Shown here piece after piece: positions 8,898-17,081 of a stretch of DNA of 41,758 bases. A program made the position numbers and the translations under genes. How positions within the stretch are numbered: the first letter of the stretch is position 1; each line of letters opens with the position of its first letter. The notes beneath the pieces are model-generated. The model was not told the origin of the DNA and did not search any database. It saw only the letters and a program-made list of their open reading frames with translations. Source of the DNA: Lachnospiraceae bacterium. Its GTDB lineage: Bacteria; Bacillota; Clostridia; Lachnospirales; Lachnospiraceae. The stretch lies in the NCBI GenBank assembly GCA_900771995.1, contig CAAGQC010000064.1, forward strand, positions 1 to 41,758, written 5' to 3'.

Positions 8898-9941
8898 TTA
8901 TTTTTCCGCTGCCCGCAGGATCTCTGCGATCCGGGCAGCCCCCTGTCCGTCGATCAGGGTTCTCTCCGCTTCCCAGACATTCCGGCGTAATTCTTTGCTT
9001 TCATAGGCCTGACGGCACCAGCTGCCGATGGCTTTCTTCGTTGCTGCCGCATTCCGGTGCCAGGCTCCACCATAGCCGCTGATACCGTGTTCGCCCAGCC
9101 ATTCGGTCAGTCCCTCCTGATTCTCCGCATAAGAGAAACAGACAAAAGGGACTCCCAGTACTGCAAGTTCATAGATCGTTGTGCCTCCCGCGGTCACCGC
9201 CAGCTGGCAGTCTGCCATCAGCCCCGCCATATCCCGCACATCACGGTGCAGGATCACCTCACGGCGTTCCGAAGCATATTGTTCCAGCTTCTTAAGGTTG
9301 GGATTAAATCTTCCCACCACCAGATGGTAATTTACGTGTTCTCCCGACAGGCTGTGTTCACACAGTTCCCCCAGGATCTCTCCCGCGATGTTATCCTTGT
9401 CTCCACCACCGGTAGTGATCAGAAGATCCGTCACGTCCTCCGACAGAGTGTAGCGTTTTGCCGCTTCACAGAACTGCTGCCGCACCGGCACATAGGCCGC
9501 CCCAAGATATTTTTCTGTCTCTTCCCCATACAACTCCCGATACTTTTCCGGGGAGGCGAACAGGTTATAATTGATCACACCCTCCACCGGAAATGCGTGC
9601 TGCTGCATATCATCCAGCAGATATACCTTACCGAAACGGTGCAGCGCCTGCAAATAGGCGTCCGTCACCGCATAGCTGTCCACCAGAAAAACATTGTCAT
9701 TTCCCTGTATCCGCTGTTCCAATACCGGAATCTCACCTTCCAGGTCGGAAGGATCCGTTCCCAGAATCATCACCGGCATATCCCAGCTCTGCAACAGTTC
9801 CGCGGAAGCCTCCTCCGCACACAGAAAGCAGAGTTCTTTCGGGGATTCTGTTCTTTTCCGTAATTCCTGTGCCACCGTAAGGCAGCGCATCAGATGCCCT
9901 GCGCCGGTGGCGGCACTGCCGTCTGCCCGAAAATAATACAT
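8898..9941 (-). CDS. pseG: UDP-2,4-diacetamido-2,4,6-trideoxy-beta-L-altropyranose hydrolase (PseG)
   Basis: PseG removes UDP from UDP-6-deoxy-AltdiNAc to give the free sugar condensed by PseI, in the cytoplasm. The N-terminus has the diagnostic RADGSAATGAGHLMRC (5-20), with His16 in the position of the catalytic histidine. It is a GT-B-like protein, with the second domain starting near DLLITTGGGDKDN (about 170) and containing TAGGTTIYEL and GVPFVCFSYAENQ later. Its 347 residues are a little longer than the Campylobacter enzyme as I recall it. AAGGAG lies five bases before the ATG, and the gene begins nine bases after the pseI stop. If acyl groups other than acetyl are installed by the neighbouring acp/fkbH system, this enzyme must tolerate them. 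Confidence 0.9.
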   Translation of the reverse strand: MYYFRADGSAATGAGHLMRCLTVAQELRKRTESPKELCFLCAEEASAELLQSWDMPVMILGTDPSDLEGEIPVLEQRIQGNDNVFLVDSYAVTDAYLQALHRFGKVYLLDDMQQHAFPVEGVINYNLFASPEKYRELYGEETEKYLGAAYVPVRQQFCEAAKRYTLSEDVTDLLITTGGGDKDNIAGEILGELCEHSLSGEHVNYHLVVGRFNPNLKKLEQYASERREVILHRDVRDMAGLMADCQLAVTAGGTTIYELAVLGVPFVCFSYAENQEGLTEWLGEHGISGYGGAWHRNAAATKKAIGSWCRQAYESKELRRNVWEAERTLIDGQGAARIAEILRAAEK

Positions 9942-9950
9942 TTCCGCTCC

Positions 9951-11024
9951 TTACTGCTGTTCTTTCTCCGTGAAATCCACCAGATCCCAGCTCATGGGCG
10001 TTCCCAGTTTTGCATCCCGGGTGATCCGCTTGCCCAGCAGTTCCTCATAATATTTGGTATGCAGACCGCAGGAGGGTCTTACGGACCGCAGATTCTCCGG
10101 AGTAAATACGTCTCCGGCCTTCATATCCTGTGCCACGAACAGGGAACGGGAATGCTCTCTGCTCTTTTTCTGCTTCGGTGTCAGGTCGTAAGTCACTCTG
10201 CCTACTGCCTTCTCGATCATGCGGATGTGATCCACCATTTCCTTAAATTCTTCCGGTTCCATGGAGAATGCGGCATCGGCTCCGCCGTCCGCTCTGCGCA
10301 GGGTCAGATGCTTCTCCACCACCTTCGCGCCCAGCGCCACTCCGGCACCGGCCACCGCACATCCCATGGTATGATCGGACAGACCCACCACACAGTCAAA
10401 GACTTCCTTCATGGAAGGGATCGTTTTCAGATTGATATCCTCGTAGGGTGCGGGATAGGCAGAAGTACATTTTAACAGGATCACATTCTCATTGCCCTCT
10501 TCCTTACAGGTCCGCAGTGCCAGTTCAATATCCGCCAGATAGGCAATACCGGTAGACATGATGATGGGCTTGCCGGTACGGGCAATCTTGCGGATAAAGG
10601 GAATATCGTTGATCTCGAAGGATGCCACCTTGTATACCGGCACATCCATCTCTTCCAGAAAATCAATACTGGTAAGATCAAAGGGAGAGGAAAAGAACAC
10701 CAGTCCCATCTCTTCTGCGATCTTTTTTAACTTCGGCTGCCACTCCCAGGGAGTGTAGGCGGTCTGGTACAGCTTATGCAGCGTGGTTCCGTCCCAGATG
10801 GTTCCCTGTGTGATCTGGAAGCAGGGATCATCACAGTCCAGTGTGATGGTATCCGGGGTATAGGTCTGTATCTTAATGGCATCCGCACCGGCATCCTTTG
10901 CCGCCTGCATAATGGCTACCGCTCTGTCAAAATCCATCAGATGATTCGCAGACATCTCTGCGATAACAAAAGTAGGGGAATCCTCACTGATTTTATGATT
11001 CCCTATCATGATCTCTTTGTTCAT
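9951..11024 (-). CDS. pseI: Pseudaminic acid synthase (PseI)
   Basis: A NeuB-family synthase that condenses 2,4-diacetamido-2,4,6-trideoxy-L-altrose with phosphoenolpyruvate to form pseudaminic acid. The TIM-barrel domain shows PTFVIAEMSANH (17-28), DAIKIQTYTPDT, PIIMSTG and LLKCTSAYPAP, then GLSDHTMG and EKHLTL. The stretch ADGGADAAFSMEPEEF is typical of PseI rather than NeuB or LegI. A C-terminal SAF (antifreeze-like) domain covers about residues 290-350, including HSRSLFVAQDMKAGD. The ATG at 11024 (357 residues) is chosen because AGGAGG lies nine bases upstream. A frame from 11060 would run into pseH and lacks such a site. It sits between pseH and pseG in one unit. Confidence 0.93.
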   Translation of the reverse strand: MNKEIMIGNHKISEDSPTFVIAEMSANHLMDFDRAVAIMQAAKDAGADAIKIQTYTPDTITLDCDDPCFQITQGTIWDGTTLHKLYQTAYTPWEWQPKLKKIAEEMGLVFFSSPFDLTSIDFLEEMDVPVYKVASFEINDIPFIRKIARTGKPIIMSTGIAYLADIELALRTCKEEGNENVILLKCTSAYPAPYEDINLKTIPSMKEVFDCVVGLSDHTMGCAVAGAGVALGAKVVEKHLTLRRADGGADAAFSMEPEEFKEMVDHIRMIEKAVGRVTYDLTPKQKKSREHSRSLFVAQDMKAGDVFTPENLRSVRPSCGLHTKYYEELLGKRITRDAKLGTPMSWDLVDFTEKEQQ

Positions 11025-11046
11025 AGTAAAGTGCCTCCTGTTTTCC

Positions 11047-11592
11047 TTAGGGAAATACAATATGCTCGTACTTCTTGCTGTCCCGGATCTCTTTCCAGTG
11101 TTCCGCCGTCATGCGCATAAAGGTCACATCATAGGCGGTTCCGTTCTTCACCACATGCCCCTTTTTCTCCTCCACGACTTCACAGCCGCAGATCTTATGA
11201 AGCTGGATAACTCCCTGATTCAGGGTGAAGACATCGCTGTACACCGCACGTTTCCCCAGATCCAGGAATGCATGATCGTACATGCTCATTTCCAGTGCCA
11301 GTGCTGTCTGGATACTGCGCAGCTTCTTCTCGCCCACGTAGTATGCCCAGCCCAGATCTCCGTCCGGGTTCGTCAGCCCCGTGTAGTTGATGACACCGGC
11401 CGCCATGCCGTCGATCTCAATGATCCAGTAACTCACATCCGGATCCTGCTGCACTTTCGCAAACCATTTCTTCTGTCCCTCCAGTGTCAGCTTCGGGTCG
11501 GTATTCATATAACGGGTGATATCCGGATCCATGCGCCAGCGCATGATCTGTTCCAGATCTTCCTCCGTGACTTTTCTTAATGTAACTCTCAT
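11047..11592 (-). CDS. pseH: UDP-4-amino-4,6-dideoxy-N-acetyl-beta-L-altrosamine N-acyltransferase (PseH-like)
   Basis: A 181-residue GNAT-fold enzyme. PseH normally acetylates the C4 amine made by PseC, using acetyl-CoA. The N-terminus VTLRKVTEEDLEQIMRWRMDPDI and the stretch SYWIIEIDGMAAGVINYTGL fit PseH, and the GNAT core continues to DVFTLNQGVIQLHKICGCEV. Position in the pse cluster supports the name. The start codon overlaps the stop of the acyl carrier protein gene by one base (TGATG), so the two are translationally coupled. That coupling, with fkbH just upstream, raises the possibility that this enzyme takes an acyl group from the carrier protein instead of CoA; this is inference. The pseI start lies 22 bases downstream. 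Confidence 0.88.
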   Translation of the reverse strand: MRVTLRKVTEEDLEQIMRWRMDPDITRYMNTDPKLTLEGQKKWFAKVQQDPDVSYWIIEIDGMAAGVINYTGLTNPDGDLGWAYYVGEKKLRSIQTALALEMSMYDHAFLDLGKRAVYSDVFTLNQGVIQLHKICGCEVVEEKKGHVVKNGTAYDVTFMRMTAEHWKEIRDSKKYEHIVFP

Positions 11593-11810
11593 CAGCAGCC
11601 CGCCTTTTCCAGAAGTTCCCGCATTCCTTTTAACTCAATGGCTTCCTCTAACGGAATGCTCACGCCGAGTTCTTCCTCCAGCTGTCCGATGATCATGACA
11701 TGAGCCAGGGAATCCCACTGCTCCACATCCTCGATCATGGTATCCTCCGTGATGGTTCCCGCCGGAACCTTTAATATGTCTTCAATCAGTTTTATGATCT
11801 TTTCTTTCAT
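11592..11810 (-). CDS. Acyl carrier protein embedded in the pse cluster
   Basis: A 72-residue, acidic, helical carrier protein. EQWDSLAHV (30-38) carries the conserved DSL motif, with Ser34 as the expected 4'-phosphopantetheine attachment site, and the rest fits a three-to-four helix ACP fold. The ATG at 11810 has GAGG eight bases upstream. A GTG at 11834 would add eight residues without a good ribosome site. It is the third gene after pseF, 63 bases after fkbH, and its stop overlaps the pseH start. Dedicated small ACPs next to FkbH-like enzymes usually carry a glyceryl unit made from 1,3-bisphosphoglycerate. Fatty-acid synthesis is unlikely here because no fab genes are near. Confidence 0.9.
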   Translation of the reverse strand: MKEKIIKLIEDILKVPAGTITEDTMIEDVEQWDSLAHVMIIGQLEEELGVSIPLEEAIELKGMRELLEKAGC

Positions 11811-11873
11811 AGGGTCATCCTCATTTCTTTTCACATTTGCCGCTGCGGGTTCCGGGCCGTTGCCTCTGCGCCG

Positions 11874-13523
11874 TCAGTCGTATAAGCTCTCTTTTAACCA
11901 GTAGACTCGCTCCGGCTTCTCCGCCAGTGTGATCTCATAGCAGGTGCCGCCCTCCGGTGTACTTTTTGTCCTGCGGTACCCCAGTCTCTCATACAGGGTT
12001 TCCACCGGTTTGTTTTTCGCGGTGGGGAGGTATCTGCCCCGGAGGCCGGTATATCCCTCCTCCTGCATCTGTCCCTCAATGCGGTCGATCACGGCATTTT
12101 CGATATTCCTGCCCATCACCCGGCAGCTCATGACCAGATCCGTGATCTCCGGCAGTTCTCCGGCGGTATCCACAATGGCTGCCGCCACGATCCCGTTATC
12201 CCCGAAGGTATCCGTCACCTGATACAGGAATACCCTCTTTCCGGTATCTTCCGTGATCTGCTGCAGCTGCTCTCTGGTGTAGCGTCTGGTGGTCAGGTTG
12301 AACTGGTTCGTCTTATTCAAAAGCTGTGTCAGCCGGTCCAGATGTTCCTTCGGATCCACAGGGATCAGACAGATCTCCAGCTTTTTCACATAATCTTCAA
12401 AGCTTACCGCCTGTTTCGCCATGGCATTTCTGCCGGCATTGGCCCGGTACTGTGCGGTCTTCTCCCGGTCTTCTTTTGTGATCACCGCCCGGGCAAAGTA
12501 GGTCTCGTAGATCTTCACCATGCAGGGAGCCAGTTCCTCCGGTCTCGCCGGGAAGTCCGGAACCGTCACTTCCGGCAGCATCTGCCGTACCATCTCCCGC
12601 TCCGCCTCACTGTCATCGAAGAAAACGAAGGAATCCGTTCCCAGATTCAGCTCCTCCGCCATCCTGCGGATGTTGTCCGGCTTCGGATCCCAGTTGATCT
12701 TACGCGCCGCGAAGGCTTCCGGTCGAAGCAGCATATGGGGATGGTGCTCCAAGATCTCCATGGCATCTTCCTCATTATTTTTGGATGCAATGGCTAACAG
12801 AACTCCCTGTTCCTGCATAAGCTTCAGTACCCGCTGTAAGTTTTTATAAGCCAGACCGCTGTGATCCTCCGACAACAATATCGGGGTATGATCCGCCTCT
12901 CCGGCGAGACCTCCCCACAGGGTATTATCTAAATCCAATACCAGCACCTTTTTCGGGGTGCGTTCTTCCAGTTCCGCCTGCCGTAATATTTTCTCTGCCA
13001 GAAGGGACTGGGTCTCCATGCTCAGCAATACTTTTCCCATGTACCACATTTTCAGGGAAAAAGCTTTCTCCTCCCCCTGCTGCTCTATGATCCTGCGGTA
13101 AGGGAAGATCCGCACGTTCGCATGTTTCTCCGCCAGCTTTTGCAGTTCTGCGCTCCACAGGATCTCCAGCTGCTGTTTGCGCTCCGGATCCGCCAGAACG
13201 GCCAGTTCCACCGCCCACAGACAGGCATCGGAGATATAGAAGACACCGCGCTCCGGCAGGCATCCGTCCAGCGTCTGATACCAGTTCCCGATCCGCTCCC
13301 TTGCCGTCTGCAGATCATAGTCATGCTCCAGCAGTTCCGCCAGATCCATGAGCAGAAAGGTAATGTCTGCCTGAAACGTATGATAGGAAGATGTGGGATT
13401 CAGCAGAACTCCCAGTTCATTCCCATAGCCTTCCGTCTCGTAGACTTCCGCCTGCTTCCCAAGCATCCGGATCACCATATTCATATTTACATTGGACAAT
13501 ACTGCCAGTCTGCCTGTTACCAT
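11874..13523 (-). CDS. FkbH-like HAD-IIIC enzyme (glyceryl-ACP synthase type)
   Basis: This 549-residue protein has a HAD core with LVLDLDNTLWGG (194-205; Asp197 and Asp199 are the catalytic pair) and FFDDSEAEREMV near residue 305. A C-terminal GNAT-like domain carries VMSCRVMGRNIE near 480, characteristic of FkbH. An N-terminal region of about 190 residues resembles the SGNH-like part found in long FkbH proteins. Family members take D-1,3-bisphosphoglycerate and load a glyceryl group on an ACP. The acp gene is next downstream. It lies 20 bases after the pseF stop, with GGAGG 11 bases before the ATG. I infer that it supplies a non-acetyl acyl group for pseudaminic acid or for a later modification. 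The product cannot be fixed from sequence alone. Confidence 0.85.
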   Translation of the reverse strand: MVTGRLAVLSNVNMNMVIRMLGKQAEVYETEGYGNELGVLLNPTSSYHTFQADITFLLMDLAELLEHDYDLQTARERIGNWYQTLDGCLPERGVFYISDACLWAVELAVLADPERKQQLEILWSAELQKLAEKHANVRIFPYRRIIEQQGEEKAFSLKMWYMGKVLLSMETQSLLAEKILRQAELEERTPKKVLVLDLDNTLWGGLAGEADHTPILLSEDHSGLAYKNLQRVLKLMQEQGVLLAIASKNNEEDAMEILEHHPHMLLRPEAFAARKINWDPKPDNIRRMAEELNLGTDSFVFFDDSEAEREMVRQMLPEVTVPDFPARPEELAPCMVKIYETYFARAVITKEDREKTAQYRANAGRNAMAKQAVSFEDYVKKLEICLIPVDPKEHLDRLTQLLNKTNQFNLTTRRYTREQLQQITEDTGKRVFLYQVTDTFGDNGIVAAAIVDTAGELPEITDLVMSCRVMGRNIENAVIDRIEGQMQEEGYTGLRGRYLPTAKNKPVETLYERLGYRRTKSTPEGGTCYEITLAEKPERVYWLKESLYD

Positions 13524-13543
13524 AGTCTCAGATCCCTCCGGGA

Positions 13544-14236
13544 TTATTTTTTCTCCGTCATCAGACGGTATTTCATCTCTGCGATCTTCCAGTCCGTCAG
13601 GTTATCGATATCCTGTACTTCCAGTTCCGACACGATCAGGGGCAGGATATTTCCCACCATCAGCTTCTGATTCGCGGCAAAACGGTCCGTGCGGAAGACA
13701 TAGAACTGTCCCACATCATGATAATGAGGCTGTAAGTCCTGGGATCTGCTGTCCAGATATTCCGGATATTTGAATACCAGCCGCTCCTGCTCCACCACCA
13801 TGGCCCGCTGCGGCGGATAGGAAAAGCTGACCACCGGGATCAGGGTATCCGCGTCACTGGCTTCCAGCTGTTCTACCGCTGCTTTCAGCTTTTCTGCCGT
13901 TACGAAGGGAGCCGTAGGATAAATACAGCATGCCACATCAAAATGCATGCCCCGCTTCTCATATTCTGCCAGTACTTCCGCCAGCACATCATTGGTGGTG
14001 GCAAAGTCTCCGGACGTGGCCTCGCTCCGGAAAAAGGGTACTTCCGCACCGTATTTTTCCGCAATCTGTGCGATCTCCGTATCATCCGTGGATACCATCA
14101 CATGATCGAAAAGTCCACTGGATAGTGCTGCCTCAATGGAATATGCCAGAATCGGCTTTCCACAGAATTCTCTGATATTTTTCTTCGGGATCCGCTTGCT
14201 TCCGCCTCTGGCGGTGATAATCGCTAATCTGCTCAT
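13544..14236 (-). CDS. pseF: Pseudaminic acid cytidylyltransferase (PseF)
   Basis: A 230-residue CMP-sugar nucleotidyltransferase that activates pseudaminic acid with CTP. The signature ARGGSKRIPKKNI (9-21) binds the nucleotide. It is followed by GKPILAYSIEAA, MVSTDDTEIAQIA and YPTAPFVTAEKL, all matching the PseF/NeuA family. The SYPPQRAMV and PHYHDVGQFYVF stretches are those I associate with PseF rather than NeuA. GAGG lies eight bases before the ATG. It is the first pse gene in the left unit, after the GT2 gene at 14276-15307 (39 bases apart). Its product would be the donor for the GT52-like transferase encoded at 17082-18188. Confidence 0.92.
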   Translation of the reverse strand: MSRLAIITARGGSKRIPKKNIREFCGKPILAYSIEAALSSGLFDHVMVSTDDTEIAQIAEKYGAEVPFFRSEATSGDFATTNDVLAEVLAEYEKRGMHFDVACCIYPTAPFVTAEKLKAAVEQLEASDADTLIPVVSFSYPPQRAMVVEQERLVFKYPEYLDSRSQDLQPHYHDVGQFYVFRTDRFAANQKLMVGNILPLIVSELEVQDIDNLTDWKIAEMKYRLMTEKK

Positions 14237-14275
14237 TTTAATAACCTCGTCTTTCTCATAACCCGTGGCCGCCCT

Positions 14276-15307
14276 TCAGGCTCGTAATTTCCATACAAGC
14301 TGCCGGATTCTGTAATAGAGATAGAACCGCAGATCGCTCTTTCTCTGCAGGGCGATGAGCTTCCGTTCCTCCGGTCCGGTATATTCCAGATAATATTTGT
14401 TCCTGTCGAATTCCGGAAAATGTTTTTCCGTCCCCTGCCGCAATTCCTTCACAAAAGACAGCTTCGGGTGCTTCACACCGGACAGATAGGAGAACAGCGT
14501 GATCGCATAATACAGCTCCGTAAAGCGGTATTCGATCTGCTCCCGGTATTCCGTAAGGAACCCTCTGCTCTCACATTCCGTATACAAAAGTTCCGCCGCC
14601 TTCATACGGTCGCGGCACTTCTCTTCCGTGATGTGATGGACCGTGGACACCGCATGCTGGTAATAATAATACAGCGGTTCCTCCACTCTCTCAAAACGTC
14701 GAAAGTACAGGCTCCACAAGGGGCCTGCACAGTTATCTTCGTAGAAAATATGTTCCGGAAAATCCAGATGGTTCTCCCGGATCACACTATGTTTATAGAT
14801 TTTCAACACCATACTGCCGGGACGCATGAACAGTCTCTCGTGCTTTTCCTTCGTCAGATCCCCGGTCTGATCCGGCGTATTGTTGACGATGATCTTGCCG
14901 ACTTCAAAGGTATGGTGATCCACCAGACTGTAATCACAGCCCACCAGATCCGCACCGGTCTCTTCGGCTTTTTGCAGAAGCTTCTCGTAGTAGTCGGGAG
15001 ATACCCAGTCGTCACTGTCGATAAATCCGATCCAGTCCCCCTGCGCCATCCGCAGTCCGGCATTCTTGGCACCGCCCTGCCTTAAGTTCACAGAGTTCGG
15101 AATGACACAGACCAGTTCCGGATAGCGCTTCTGATAATCCAGCAGGATCTCCAGAGATTCGTCCGTAGAGGCATCATCCACACAGAGAATCTCATAATCG
15201 TACCGTCCCCGGATGGTCTGTCCCACCAGACTGTCCAGACAATAATTCAGTTTTCCCTCTGCCGCCATATTATAGACAGGCACGATGATGCTCAGTTTCT
15301 TACTCAT
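14276..15307 (-). CDS. GT2 family glycosyltransferase, cytoplasmic
   Basis: A 343-residue GT-A enzyme. It begins LSIIVPVYN (5-13), has CVDDASTDES (42-51), RQGGAKNAGL (76-85) and the metal-binding FIDSDDW (95-101, Asp97/Asp99). EDNCAGP near residue 190 is the usual position of the catalytic base region in this type. No membrane helices are visible, so it probably adds a sugar to a lipid-linked oligosaccharide on the cytoplasmic face. It is four bases downstream of the ABC flippase gene. The donor and acceptor are unknown. The ribosome site before the ATG is poor, suggesting translational coupling to the flippase. Confidence 0.87.
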   Translation of the reverse strand: MSKKLSIIVPVYNMAAEGKLNYCLDSLVGQTIRGRYDYEILCVDDASTDESLEILLDYQKRYPELVCVIPNSVNLRQGGAKNAGLRMAQGDWIGFIDSDDWVSPDYYEKLLQKAEETGADLVGCDYSLVDHHTFEVGKIIVNNTPDQTGDLTKEKHERLFMRPGSMVLKIYKHSVIRENHLDFPEHIFYEDNCAGPLWSLYFRRFERVEEPLYYYYQHAVSTVHHITEEKCRDRMKAAELLYTECESRGFLTEYREQIEYRFTELYYAITLFSYLSGVKHPKLSFVKELRQGTEKHFPEFDRNKYYLEYTGPEERKLIALQRKSDLRFYLYYRIRQLVWKLRA

Positions 15308-15311
15308 AGGC

Positions 15312-17066
15312 TTACAGGCTTCCCCGTTCTATTTTTGCTCTGCCGTCTTCTACCCGGTAGACAATGTCACATTTTTCAATGGTCTGTAATCTGTGGGCGA
15401 TAATGATCAGGGTCTTACGGCCATGCAGTCGGTTGATGGACTCCATGATGGCTGCCTCCGTATCATTATCCAGTGCGGAAGTGGCCTCATCCAGAATCAG
15501 TACCTCCGGATCATTGTACAGCGCTCTGGCGATACCGATACGCTGTCTCTGTCCTCCGGAGAGACGGATGCCCCGCTCACCGATGCCGGTCTCCAGCCCT
15601 TCCGGCAGGGTCTTTATGAATTCATCCAGCTGTGCCTCTTTCAATACTTCCCACAGTCTGTCCTCGTCAATCTTATCCTCCGGCACGCCAAAGGCCACGT
15701 TTTTGCGGATCGTATCGTCCAGCATGAAGATCATCTGAGGGATATAGCCGATATTTTTCAGCCATTTCCGGTAGTTGCCCGGTTCCTTCACATCCACGCT
15801 GTCCGCATAGATATGTCCCGTACTGGGCTCCAGCAGCCCCAGCAGGATATCCACCACCGTGCTCTTGCCCGCACCGGAAGTACCCACAATACCCACCGAT
15901 GCCCCCACCGGGATCTTCAGATCCGCATGGTCGAAGATCAGACGCTCCGTATTGGGGTATGCATAAGTAATATCTTTCATCTGGATGCTTTCTTTTACAT
16001 CCAGCTTCTCGTCTTCATCCGTAGCAAAGGACATATCAATATTCTGTCCGTTGATCTCATCCTGCAGATTGTCACTGACACCCATGAAGAACGGCTCAAA
16101 ATAGGCGATGGAATTGATCTGGTTGTTGATACGGTTCACACAGGGCAACAATACCAGAGCCGCTGCCGCCAGGGTTCCGAACACCGTCAGCATATTTTCC
16201 GTAGGCACCCCGGTAGCTATCAGGAAAATCATGTATCCTACCATAGTGGCAACACAGGCGGTCTCGATCAGCAGCTTCGGCACCTGATTGTACAGGCTGT
16301 ACCGCTGCACGGCATCCACATAGCCCTTACCGCACTTGCGGTACTCGGACACGAAATACTGCTCCTTGCCGGAGATCTTCACTTCCTTGATGCCCTGTAC
16401 GGTCTGGGAGATCCATTTGAACAGGCTGCTGTAGTAGTCCTGATTGTCCTTACCGGCCTTGTACATGATGGGCTTGAGCACTCTCTTGATCAACCACATC
16501 AGAAGAAGCAGTACCACCGCCATCAGGATTGTCATGGTACCGCTGGAAATAAAGCAGTAACTGATGACAAACAGGGACACCACACTGTCGGATAACAGCT
16601 GTAACAATGCCAGGATCAGGGCATACATATTGTTGACATCCGATGTGATGCTGCGCTGTACCACGGCGGTATCCGCATTCAGATAGAATTCATAGCCGCG
16701 GCGCAGGTAATTGCGCATCATGCGCTCGGAGGTACGGAACTGGTTCGTATAGACAAAGGATAAGGTCAGCTTCTGCTGCACATAGGTAAACAGGTTCTTC
16801 ACCACGAATACCAGAATCAGCAGTACCATGACAATGATCGAAAAGGTCCGGTAACTCTCCACCCCCATGATCTCATAACAGGCTTCTGCCACCCGGCTGT
16901 GCTGCACCGCTTCGGGATCAATGACAATCTGCATGACCTCCACCAGCATTCCCACACCGGCGGTCTGCAAAAAGGCGCTGATCACCATAAGAATGATCAG
17001 TCCCACCATGGTTCTCTTCTGTTTTTTGTCCAGCAGGACACGTAATTTCTTGATGATCTGTATCAT
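15312..17066 (-). CDS. PglK-like ABC transporter, lipid-linked oligosaccharide flippase (permease-ATPase fusion)
   Basis: A 584-residue half-transporter with about six membrane helices in the first 330 residues and a C-terminal ATPase domain. Walker A is GTSGAGKST (395-403), the signature is LSGGQ (502-506) and Walker B is VLILDE (522-527), followed by ATSALD. The segment QGIKEVKISGKEQYF (224-238) matches the region I know from PglK, the flippase for lipid-linked oligosaccharides in Campylobacter protein glycosylation. The gene lies between the GT52-like and GT2 genes, so it probably flips the glycan they build. GGGAG stands seven bases before the ATG. An MsbA-type lipid or drug exporter is the alternative; context favours the glycan role. 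Confidence 0.87.
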   Translation of the reverse strand: MIQIIKKLRVLLDKKQKRTMVGLIILMVISAFLQTAGVGMLVEVMQIVIDPEAVQHSRVAEACYEIMGVESYRTFSIIVMVLLILVFVVKNLFTYVQQKLTLSFVYTNQFRTSERMMRNYLRRGYEFYLNADTAVVQRSITSDVNNMYALILALLQLLSDSVVSLFVISYCFISSGTMTILMAVVLLLLMWLIKRVLKPIMYKAGKDNQDYYSSLFKWISQTVQGIKEVKISGKEQYFVSEYRKCGKGYVDAVQRYSLYNQVPKLLIETACVATMVGYMIFLIATGVPTENMLTVFGTLAAAALVLLPCVNRINNQINSIAYFEPFFMGVSDNLQDEINGQNIDMSFATDEDEKLDVKESIQMKDITYAYPNTERLIFDHADLKIPVGASVGIVGTSGAGKSTVVDILLGLLEPSTGHIYADSVDVKEPGNYRKWLKNIGYIPQMIFMLDDTIRKNVAFGVPEDKIDEDRLWEVLKEAQLDEFIKTLPEGLETGIGERGIRLSGGQRQRIGIARALYNDPEVLILDEATSALDNDTEAAIMESINRLHGRKTLIIIAHRLQTIEKCDIVYRVEDGRAKIERGSL

Positions 17067-17081
17067 TGACGGTCTCCCAAC

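Noticed and set aside
11811..11834. Longer acyl carrier protein starting at GTG 11834
   Set aside because: No ribosome site in front of the GTG, whereas ATG 11810 has GAGG eight bases upstream and gives the normal ACP length.
12342..13670. Plus-strand frames opposite fkbH and pseF
   Set aside because: Their antisense partners carry catalytic motifs; these frames show no domain features or start signals.
9951..14236. Legionaminic or sialic acid pathway instead of pseudaminic acid
   Set aside because: PseG-type RADGS...GH, the ADGGADAAFS stretch of PseI and a PseC-type aminotransferase are all present. No NeuC/LegG-type epimerase or guanylyltransferase (PtmE) is seen.
15312..17066. Multidrug or lipid A (MsbA) exporter
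   Set aside because: The ATPase motifs alone cannot exclude it, but the PglK-like GIKEVKISGKE stretch and flanking glycosyltransferases fit a glycan flippase better.
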